NCBI GenBank assembly: GCA_964458775.1
Contig: CAYWLQ010000181.1
Coordinates: forward strand, 1 to 10,320
Length of the DNA: 10,320 nucleotides
Reading direction: 5' to 3'
DNA from: CAYWLQ01 sp964458775
GTDB lineage: Bacteria; Myxococcota_A; Polyangia; JAAYKL01
Shown here: one piece after another, positions 5,141 through 10,320 of the stretch
Layout: each line of letters starts with the position of its first letter
Position numbering within the stretch: the first letter of the stretch is position 1
Made by a program: the position numbers and the translations under genes
Notes under the pieces: model-generated
Told to the model about the DNA's origin: nothing
Seen by the model: only the letters and a program-made list of their open reading frames with translations
Databases searched by the model: none

Positions 5141-5560
5141 CTAAGGACAATTAACATGTGAATCATTATCTGATGTATTTGTTATTACGGCACCGTCAAG
5201 ATTGATATTACAAGAAACAATTGCATTGTTATAACAATCCGTATCGTCGCCTCCGTCACAATGGTATTGCGGAACGACACATGCTACATTTCCTTTGCGT
5301 TGTAAGAATATCGGCCCCCCTTCATAATCAGGAAAATATCCAGGCGTGTTTTCTTGGCAATAGCTGCCATATTTTGAGCATTCCATTAAAAGCACAAACT
5401 GTGATCCGGCGTTACTTCCGTACCCATTCGATATTGAGTAGCAAGCATAAATGTTGTTGTCGTCACATATAATGTCGCCAAGATTGCATTTATGTTCTCC
5501 ACATCCATATAGAAAACATAGAATAGGTACAAAAGGGAATAACACATGTTGATAATACAT
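5141..5560 (-). CDS. Cysteine-rich putative lipoprotein, unknown function
   Basis: The protein is 139 residues. A short hydrophobic leader (HVLFPFVPILCFLYGC) ends in a lipobox-like LYGC, with Cys20 as the likely lipidated residue; Tyr at -2 is unusual. The mature part carries ten further cysteines spaced in small loops (C-x6-C-x7-C, ECSKYGSYC, then CDGGDDTDC...CNINL...CP), suggesting a disulfide-bonded extracytoplasmic protein. Similar small Cys-rich lipoproteins with 'C..GD..C' spacing are common in Myxococcota and relatives. AAAGGA lies 9 bases upstream of the ATG. It is on the opposite strand to the cassettes and has no attC of its own. An 8-bp inverted repeat (CTTAGATT 5079-5086, AATCTAAG 5138-5145) lies at its 3' end. 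Function is unknown. Confidence 0.65.
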   Translation of the reverse strand: MYYQHVLFPFVPILCFLYGCGEHKCNLGDIICDDNNIYACYSISNGYGSNAGSQFVLLMECSKYGSYCQENTPGYFPDYEGGPIFLQRKGNVACVVPQYHCDGGDDTDCYNNAIVSCNINLDGAVITNTSDNDSHVNCP

Positions 5561-5711
5561 TTTTATTGTCCTTTAAAAAAGTAACATGTAATTGCATCAC
5601 TCATATTGTCTTTTGTAAAGCGCTTGATTCTTCTTATTGGAAGCTGTTCTGCGACAATTAGAAATTCCCGCTGACTACAATAACTCCTTTCACCTTTGAT
5701 TTGAGAACAAC

Positions 5712-5867
5712 ATGTTTTTCAAGGCGGTTCAGGAATTATTGGGGCATGCGACTATCGACATGACCATGCGATATGCCCATTTATTTCCGGATGTGAAGAG
5801 TGAAACAGTCGCACTTTTGGACTATTCCGCGCGGAATTTACGGCAGCATAGAGGCAACGAGAATTAA
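5712..5867 (+). pseudogene. C-terminal remnant of a tyrosine recombinase (phage-type integrase)
   Basis: Only about 51 codons remain. They include AVQELLGHATIDMTMRYAHL, the end of the catalytic domain with the conserved LGH and the nucleophilic Tyr (RYAHL), followed by FPDVKSETVALLD and a short basic tail. The upstream Arg and His-x-x-Arg boxes are missing: in frame, a stop lies at 5697-5699 and no homologous sequence precedes. RYAHL and the tail differ from integron IntI (normally IYTHV), so this is a genomic-island or phage integrase and not the integron integrase. It marks the old right boundary of a mobile island. Confidence 0.8.
5838..5859 (+). repeat. 22-bp direct repeat, left copy (in integrase remnant)
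   Basis: TTACGGCAGCATAGAGGCAACG matches 6090-6111 at 20 of 22 bases, the first 14 being identical. The copies are 252 bases apart and enclose the hairpin and the tRNA-like piece. This could be an att-type duplication or the end of a second decayed integrase gene. Confidence 0.6.
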
Positions 5868-5907
5868 AAACGTGATTTTGGGGAAGATAAAAAGCTCTAA
5901 ATGCGCG

Positions 5908-5935
5908 AAAGCCCTAGGATTTCTCCCAGGGCTTT
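5908..5935. terminator. Hairpin terminator, possibly bidirectional
   Basis: AAAGCCCT (5908-5915) pairs perfectly with AGGGCTTT (5928-5935) across a 12-base loop, 40 bases after the integrase remnant stop. The A/T ends of the stem give a short T-run in both directions, but no long T-tract follows. Confidence 0.6.
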
Positions 5936-5940
5936 GTTGC

Positions 5941-5960
5941 GGGGTGGACGGGACTCGAAT
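5941..5960 (-). other. tRNA 3'-end-like remnant (T-arm and acceptor strand)
   Basis: The reverse complement reads ATTCGAGTCCCGTCCACCCC, which has the TTCGAGTCC T-loop of tRNAs followed by an acceptor-like strand. No D-arm or anticodon arm is found on its 5' side, and position 53 (G in tRNAs) is A, so this is not a working tRNA. Integrases of this type commonly use tRNA 3' ends as attachment sites, which suits its place beside the integrase remnant. From 5868 to 6297 I see no convincing gene. Confidence 0.45.
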
Positions 5961-6089
5961 CTAAGAGAAGTCCGCTCGAAAAACCCGTGTGATGACAGAG
6001 AGTTTGCCCTTATCAACCCGAAATCATGTTGCAAACTCGTTCATTTCTATTAACTTATTGTCACTCCAGGTTTGTCTCAAATCTCCAAG

Positions 6090-6111
6090 TTACGGCAGCA
6101 TAGCGGCAGCG
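6090..6111 (+). repeat. 22-bp direct repeat, right copy
   Basis: TTACGGCAGCATAGCGGCAGCG is the partner of 5838-5859. The DNA from here to 6297 has scattered stops in all plus frames and no recognisable product; a weak GGTTTT/AAAACC hairpin lies at 6116-6137. Confidence 0.6.
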
Positions 6112-6297
6112 GAATGGTTTTCGGGGATCTCAAAACCCTCGCAAAAGATATGCCTTGATACAATGATTTGGAAAAAAAGTTTGTTCTGCGAATTTAGAAA
6201 AACACAAGCAAACGGTTGTTGAATACTTCTGTTGAGTAGATGTGCGTGATGAGATACAGCAGCAAAAAGGATTTTCCTAATTTGCTTACCGGATTTG

Positions 6298-6334
6298 ACG
6301 GGTTGGTTGACGACAGGAAATAACCCGTTATGCT
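6298..6334 (+). promoter_or_regulatory. Sigma-70 promoter and overlapping inverted-repeat operator of the NorR-like gene
   Basis: TTGACG (6307-6312) and TATGCT (6329-6334) are 16 bases apart. A 7-bp inverted repeat, ACGGGTT (6298-6304) and AACCCGT (6322-6328), brackets the -35 element and abuts the -10, so a protein bound there would block transcription. Autorepression by the regulator encoded downstream is the simplest reading but is inferred. Confidence 0.55.
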
Positions 6335-6383
6335 CTTCTTTGGATGAAGATGATGCAGTATTGACTACAAAGGCCGGTGCAAA

Positions 6384-7958
6384 ATGGGAGCGGAAGCTGT
6401 GAAAATGACATCCTGTTGTCGCGCGGTAGATGCGTTTGTTTCAGCTGCCAGTGTAATTTCGTCTAAGAACAGTCCGGATGCTAAATATGAGCGCCTTTTT
6501 GATGCACTTTTTTCGGTGCTGCCGTGTGACGCAGCTGTTCTACTTGCAATGGACAAAGAGCACCTTGTTCCCGTTGCAGTTAAAGGTTTCGGATCCGATT
6601 TACTCGGACGACGTTTTCATCCGGAAGAACATCCCCGTCTAAGGGCAATTCTCAATGCCGAATCTCCTTTGGTATTCCAGCCGGATAGCGTTATATCCAA
6701 TCCGTTCGAATCCGTAACAACAACCTCTCGCGCAGAAATGGGGGTTGCCATTCGTTTTGATGAAGATACAGTTGGTGCGTTGATCATCTATGTGGACAGT
6801 GCTGAGGTTATCAGGGGGATTGATGCTAGGGAGCTTTTACTTTTTGCAACTCTGGCAGCAGCCAATTTGAGGATGGTTGATCTCGTTGATTCCCTGGATA
6901 TGTTGGCGAAGAAAAATGGGCTGACTTCCAAAAATCATGTAACAGAAGCCAATTTCCGAAGCAGAGGCGAATTACTCGGTAAGTCCTTACCGATGCAAGA
7001 GCTCAGGCAGGAGATACAGATTGTTGCGGCCTCGGACCTTACTGTACTCATAACCGGTGAAACCGGCACAGGAAAGGAGCTTGCGGCACGAAGTGTTCAC
7101 GTCCAATCATCAAGGTCGGATAAGCCTCTTATCTATGTTAATTGCGCGGCACTCCCTGAATCTATAGTTGAGAGTGAGTTGTTCGGCCATATGAAAGGAG
7201 CATACACGGGTGCGGATCAGACACGGGCAGGAAAGTTTGAACTTGCTGACGGCGGTACTCTGTTTTTGGACGAGATCGGAGAACTTCCTCTTTCCGTACA
7301 GCCGAAACTGCTAAGAGTCATTCAATCGGGTGAGATCCAGCGATTAGGAGCCGATAAAAATGTTCAGGCAGATGTACGGATCATCGCCGCTACAAATCGA
7401 GACCTAAAAAAAGAGGTGGAATTGGGACATTTCAGAATCGATCTATATCATCGCATCAGTGTCTACCCGATAGGTGTTCCTCCTCTTAGAGTACGAGGAG
7501 AAGATATCGCTTTATTGGCTGGATACTTTATGGATCAGGCTTGCGTTAGGTTCGGTCTCGGATCGGTTCGGTTGGACGCTTCGGCCATTGAGCGTTTACT
7601 GAGATATGACTGGCCGGGCAACGTCAGAGAGCTCGACCACGCTATTACAAGAAGTGTCTTAAGAGCCGCTAGAGGTCGATACGGAGAGATAGTAACGATC
7701 GATGCTTCGTATCTTGATTTAGAGGATGAGAGTCTAATGGCGAAACGGTATTTTGAGGAATCATCAGAATTAATTGAAGAACCGCGCATATCGCTCAAGG
7801 AGTCGGTACTCCTCCACAAGAGAAAAGTGATTACCGAAGCAGTGGGACGCGCAAGCGGCAACTGGGCCGAAGCTGCGCGCCGACTCAATCTTCATAGAAG
7901 CAATTTATATCGCACCGCCAGGCAGGTCGGTTTAAAGGTGTCGACGGATAATACCTAA
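6384..7958 (+). CDS. norR: NorR-type sigma-54-dependent transcriptional activator
   Basis: The protein is 524 residues, close to E. coli NorR (504), and similar along its length. An N-terminal GAF domain (about 15-190; LGRRFHPEEHPRL matches NorR closely) is followed by the AAA+ domain: Walker A GETGTGKE (225-232), GAYTGA (272-277; the sigma-54 contact loop, usually GAFTGA), Walker B GGTLFLDEIGEL, then ATNRDL and PPLRVRGEDI, and a C-terminal Fis-type helix-turn-helix (GNWAEAARRLNLHRSNLYR). NorR senses nitric oxide through a non-haem iron in the GAF domain and activates NO reductase genes; no such gene is visible here. By eye, several iron-ligand positions of E. coli NorR appear changed (Asp99 to Asn; His111 and Cys113 to Arg and Glu), so the signal may differ. 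ATG 6405, preceded by CGGAAG, would give a length nearer NorR and may be the true start. Confidence 0.85.
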   Translation: MGAEAVKMTSCCRAVDAFVSAASVISSKNSPDAKYERLFDALFSVLPCDAAVLLAMDKEHLVPVAVKGFGSDLLGRRFHPEEHPRLRAILNAESPLVFQPDSVISNPFESVTTTSRAEMGVAIRFDEDTVGALIIYVDSAEVIRGIDARELLLFATLAAANLRMVDLVDSLDMLAKKNGLTSKNHVTEANFRSRGELLGKSLPMQELRQEIQIVAASDLTVLITGETGTGKELAARSVHVQSSRSDKPLIYVNCAALPESIVESELFGHMKGAYTGADQTRAGKFELADGGTLFLDEIGELPLSVQPKLLRVIQSGEIQRLGADKNVQADVRIIAATNRDLKKEVELGHFRIDLYHRISVYPIGVPPLRVRGEDIALLAGYFMDQACVRFGLGSVRLDASAIERLLRYDWPGNVRELDHAITRSVLRAARGRYGEIVTIDASYLDLEDESLMAKRYFEESSELIEEPRISLKESVLLHKRKVITEAVGRASGNWAEAARRLNLHRSNLYRTARQVGLKVSTDNT

Positions 7959-7983
7959 TTTATAGAAAAGAGGAGGCTTTAAG

Positions 7984-8000
7984 TTCTGTTCAAAACAGAA
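7984..8000. terminator. Small hairpin between convergent genes
   Basis: TTCTGTT (7984-7990) pairs with AACAGAA (7994-8000) around a three-base loop, 26 bases after the NorR-like stop. The stem is AT-rich and lacks a T-tract, so termination is only a weak suggestion. The rest of 7959-8136 is AT-rich without a visible gene. Confidence 0.3.
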
Positions 8001-8136
8001 AGAAACTGTTTGCTAAAAAACGCAACTACATGAATTTGGCACATAAATATGACATGTCTGTTAATTTTTATAGATGTTTATTCGGGTATTTGGTTCTGTT
8101 TTCTATATTTATCAAACAGTAATATGTACACTCTTT

Positions 8137-9573
8137 TTAGCTAGGAGGATTTTCTAGATATCTAATGATTCCGACAGCCGTTTTTCTAGCATCCGCCAGC
8201 GCACTTACAATGAGGGACTGGCCGAGTGCCATGTCACCTGCAGCAAAAATGCCTGCGGTGCTCGTCATGTGGTTTTCGTCAACGTACACGTTGCCTCTCT
8301 TATTCAAGGCGAGATTGAACCGGTCAAAAATGGGGCTTATTATCGGCCCTGAAAACCCCACAGCCAACAACGCCAATTCACATTTTAGCTCACGTTCGGA
8401 GCCCGGCTTGTCAACCGGAATATATGTACCGTTCGGTTTTTTTTCCCACTCTACGTCGGCAATTTTTACACCTGACAAAATGCCGCCTTTACCAATGAAT
8501 TCCTTAGTCGCAACACCAAAGAGACGTACGCAGTCGGCTTCCTCATGGCTGCTTGAAGTACGTAGAACATTCGGCCATGCCGGCCAGGGTGTGCTGTTAG
8601 GACGGGTACTCGGTGGTTTGGGAAGAATTTCCAGTTGATAGATCTGCTCAGCACGTTGTCGAGCAGCGGTGCCGATGCAATCCGAACCTGTATCTCCGCC
8701 TCCTATTACTACCACTCGTTTGCTTTTTGCATCGAGATATAAGGAGGTATCGTGCGTTTCGCCGGCAACCTTTTTGTTTTGTCTTACAAGAAAAGGCATA
8801 GCAAAGCTAACCCCTTTTAAGTCGCGTCCTGGAATATCTAGATCCCTTGGAGTCTGAGAGCCGCAACAGAGAGCAACAGCATCATAACGTTGATTGAGAA
8901 ACTTTAGCGAAATATCTATACCGACAATAACACCTGTCTCAAAAACAATGCCCTCTTCTTTCATCATATTTAGGCGGCGATCGAGAACCCACTTTTCCAG
9001 TTTAAAGTCAGGAATCCCGTATCTGAGAAGTCCGCCAGGCTTATCCGCGCTATCATATACTGTAATCGAAAATCCTGCTCGGTTCAAATAGTCAGCTACC
9101 GCCAGACCGGCAGGTCCCGAACCTATTACCGCAACCCGTTTGCTGTTCCTACTCGGCGGCGGAGTAGGGCGAATATATCCTTGCTCAAACGCCTTTTCGA
9201 TAATTGCCAATTCTATCTGTCGAATGGAAACGGCAGTGTCGCTTGTACCCTCCAAAACACATGCAGGCTCACAAGGTGCCGGGCAGAGTCGTCCGGTAAA
9301 CTCCGGAAAGCTTGCTGTATGAAGCAACACCTTTGATGCCTCCTCCCAAAGCCCGCGATAGGCAAGATCGTTGAATTCCGGTATGAGATTGCCCAGAGGG
9401 CATCCTGTATGACATGTGGGGGTGCCGCAGCCCATGCAACGAGACGCTTGAATTTGTACTTCATTATCAGAGAACCTACGTTCGACCGCGTTGTTGTCCG
9501 TTTGTCTCTCTGCTCTGGAGCGATAACCGGGGTCTCGTCTTTTCGATTCAAGGAATCCGCCTATCTTGCCCAT
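8137..9573 (-). CDS. gltD: Glutamate synthase small (beta) subunit, NADPH-dependent
   Basis: The protein is 478 residues, full family length. The N-terminus MGKIGGFLE is typical of GltD. Two iron-sulfur cysteine groups follow, CMGCGTPTCHTGC (46, 49, 54, 58) and CPAPCEPAC (97, 101, 105). Next are the FAD-binding GSGPAG (151-156), the NAD(P)H-binding GGGDTG (291-296) and the C-terminal FAD contact FAAGDMALGQSLIVSALADAR (GD at about 446). GltD passes electrons from NADPH via FAD and Fe-S clusters to the GltB subunit, which makes glutamate from glutamine and 2-oxoglutarate in the cytoplasm. No gltB lies on either side within the window, so it may be encoded elsewhere, or this may be a stand-alone reductase of the same family. 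The ATG is preceded by AGGTGAG. It lies 130 bases downstream of the His/Cys-rich gene on the same strand and could share its transcript. Confidence 0.9.
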   Translation of the reverse strand: MGKIGGFLESKRRDPGYRSRAERQTDNNAVERRFSDNEVQIQASRCMGCGTPTCHTGCPLGNLIPEFNDLAYRGLWEEASKVLLHTASFPEFTGRLCPAPCEPACVLEGTSDTAVSIRQIELAIIEKAFEQGYIRPTPPPSRNSKRVAVIGSGPAGLAVADYLNRAGFSITVYDSADKPGGLLRYGIPDFKLEKWVLDRRLNMMKEEGIVFETGVIVGIDISLKFLNQRYDAVALCCGSQTPRDLDIPGRDLKGVSFAMPFLVRQNKKVAGETHDTSLYLDAKSKRVVVIGGGDTGSDCIGTAARQRAEQIYQLEILPKPPSTRPNSTPWPAWPNVLRTSSSHEEADCVRLFGVATKEFIGKGGILSGVKIADVEWEKKPNGTYIPVDKPGSERELKCELALLAVGFSGPIISPIFDRFNLALNKRGNVYVDENHMTSTAGIFAAGDMALGQSLIVSALADARKTAVGIIRYLENPPS

Positions 9574-9703
9574 TGTTGTATCTCACCTACATTCTTTATG
9601 GGACGGACGGACAACAGAGCGAACGCTTCAACCAAAGAATAGTTTGTCAATATCAGTGTGCGCGAAAACCGTACGGCGCTATCTTTTGCACTGTAAAGCG
9701 GTT

Positions 9704-10015
9704 TCACTTATCTAGAACCTTTGAAAGCTCAAACTCTGCGCCGGCCAATTCTTTTTTCAAACTGTCAATATATCCTTCGAGCGCTTGTTTTTTTTCGTCC
9801 GGAGAAATAAATCTTCTGGTCCATTTAATTGAAGTACAGCACACTTCTTTAAATGAACCTTGGTTTTGTTCCGAACTACAGCTGTCATCGCAACAACAGT
9901 ATTGTTCGCGATACCTTTGGTGTTTCTCACGGTGATGATGATGATAGTCAGCACAACCTAGCCCGTCGTTATAGTGATGACGGCTGTGATGAGCGTTTTG
10001 ATGATGGTGTGACAT
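9704..10015 (-). CDS. Small His/Cys-rich putative metal-binding protein
   Basis: The protein is 103 residues. The first 33 residues hold about a dozen histidines in runs (HHH, HH, HH, HHHH). Residues 20-60 hold seven cysteines, including CCC and CC. This is a composition suited to binding nickel, zinc, copper or iron. The last 40 residues (WTRRFISPDEKKQALEGYIDSLKKELAGAE) form a predicted helical hairpin or coiled coil. The pattern 'RRF(I/L)S.eE....Le.Y...L..El.g.' recurs in small bacterial and archaeal proteins of the DUF5320-like kind, but I cannot assign a function. AAAGGAC lies six bases before the ATG. A sigma-54 promoter match lies about 110 bases upstream. A role in metal storage or delivery is an inference from composition. 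Confidence 0.7.
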   Translation of the reverse strand: MSHHHQNAHHSRHHYNDGLGCADYHHHHREKHQRYREQYCCCDDSCSSEQNQGSFKEVCCTSIKWTRRFISPDEKKQALEGYIDSLKKELAGAEFELSKVLDK

Positions 10016-10125
10016 GTTTTGTCCTTTCTTTTTATTTTGACAAGCCTTTTTTTTGCATTGTCATACACCGGTTTCTTTGCGTGAACCTGTTTTGATTGCA
10101 CGGTCCGATGCTTATTGAAGGTAAC

Positions 10126-10142
10126 AGCAAACGGCATGCCAT
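10126..10142 (-). promoter_or_regulatory. Sigma-54 promoter, minus strand
   Basis: On the minus strand the bases read ATGGCATGCCGTTTGCT, matching the -24/-12 consensus YTGGCACGRNNNTTGCW at TGGCA, G and TTGCT, with the invariant GG and GC exactly ten bases apart. It faces the His/Cys-rich gene and could also feed gltD. Confidence 0.6.
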
Positions 10143-10161
10143 GTTTGAGTCAGTGTCTCTA

Positions 10162-10178
10162 TTGGCATATAACTTGCG
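10162..10178 (+). promoter_or_regulatory. Sigma-54 promoter, plus strand
   Basis: TTGGCATATAACTTGCG matches the sigma-54 consensus at TTGGCA and TTGC, with GG (10164-10165) and GC (10176-10177) ten bases apart. It lies about 60 bases before the gene starting at 10240 and only 19 bases from the divergent sigma-54 site. Confidence 0.65.
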
Positions 10179-10239
10179 AACCAAAAAGAAGAATTGATTC
10201 ATCTCTTTGGAGTTCTGAATCCAAACAAAGGAGCAACTG

Positions 10240-10320
10240 ATGAGAGAAGAGATAAGACAAGTAAGAGAAGGTCTCCGACATCTCTACCGAGCCCCTTTCC
10301 TGGAGGAACCTGAAATGCCG
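10240..10320 (+). CDS. Start of an unidentified gene (3' end outside window)
   Basis: ATG 10240 follows AAAGGAG (10227-10233) with six bases between, and a sigma-54 promoter match lies about 60 bases upstream. Only 27 residues are visible, hydrophilic and Arg/Glu-rich (REEIRQVREGLRHLYRAPFL), with no signal peptide or membrane segment. This is too little to identify. Its promoter suggests shared control with the divergent His/Cys-rich gene. Confidence 0.6.
   Translation, partial: MREEIRQVREGLRHLYRAPFLEEPEMP

Noticed and set aside
5563..5717. Minus-strand open stretch of about 49 codons ending KDNMSDAITCYFFKGQ just before the lipoprotein gene.
   Set aside because: It has no start codon before the last quarter and no recognisable family; it overlaps the lipoprotein ribosome site. 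It could be a gene fragment, but I cannot support it.
5712..5867. Could the recombinase remnant be the integron integrase IntI?
   Set aside because: The end reads MRYAHLFPDVKSETV, as in phage and island integrases; IntI normally has IYTHV and a different tail. It also lies at the far (3') end of the array.
5941..5965. A functional tRNA gene on the minus strand.
   Set aside because: Only T-loop and acceptor-like bases are present; no D-arm, anticodon arm or 5' acceptor strand is found upstream, and the G53 position is changed.
5989..6222. Plus-strand frame of 77 codons in the intergenic scar.
   Set aside because: It spans the 22-bp repeat, has no domain pattern or ribosome site, and looks like decayed DNA.
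8046..8064. TTGGCACATAAATATGAC as a sigma-54 promoter between the convergent genes.
   Set aside because: There is no GC at the -12 position with ten-base spacing, and no gene starts downstream of it.
8165..8638. Long plus-strand frame inside gltD.
   Set aside because: It is the antisense shadow of a well-conserved GltD coding sequence.

Overview
The window joins two unlike pieces of a bacterial chromosome. The left half (about 1-5065) is an integron-type cassette array. Short genes all lie on the plus strand and are separated by attC-like sites. The right half (about 6300-10320) looks like stable chromosome, with a NorR-type sigma-54 activator, a glutamate synthase small subunit, a His/Cys-rich small protein and the start of another gene. 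Between them (about 5070-6290) lie a Cys-rich lipoprotein gene, the broken tail of a tyrosine recombinase, a hairpin and what looks like the 3' end of a tRNA, which is typical debris at the edge of a genomic island. Sigma-54 control, a lipoprotein and GltD fit a Gram-negative bacterium of moderate GC. The Cys-rich lipoprotein recalls those of Myxococcota, Bradymonadota or Desulfobacterota, but the host cannot be named from this window.

The array reads as follows. The end of a TIR-like effector gene (2-1147) is followed by attC. Next come a small membrane protein (1238-1795), whose frame runs through a very short attC, and immediately a SieB-like superinfection exclusion protein (1796-2512). 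Then come a half attC and a CRISPR-like mini-array (2557-2741), a GIY-YIG/T5orf172-type protein (2781-3500) with a well-formed attC, and a Phd-ParE-type toxin-antitoxin pair with its own promoter (3640-4238). A repeat-rich tail (4281-5063) surrounds a fragment of an ECF sigma factor. The best evidence for an integron is that the first bases of each cassette (TTRRRY...) are complementary to the R'' box at that cassette's own far end. One cassette shows a perfect 8 of 8 match and three show 7 of 8. The integron integrase gene and attI are not in the window.

Most of the recognisable cassettes have anti-phage or stabilising roles (TIR effector, SieB, toxin-antitoxin, possibly the GIY-YIG protein and the CRISPR-like repeats), so the array resembles a phage-defence store.

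In the right half, the NorR homologue (6384-7958) has a clear sigma-70 promoter overlapped by an inverted repeat. The gltD gene (8137-9573) and a His/Cys-rich protein (9704-10015) lie on the minus strand. Between the latter and the plus-strand gene starting at 10240 there are two divergent, back-to-back sigma-54 promoter matches with exact GG-N10-GC spacing, so this intergenic region is probably controlled by an enhancer-binding protein.
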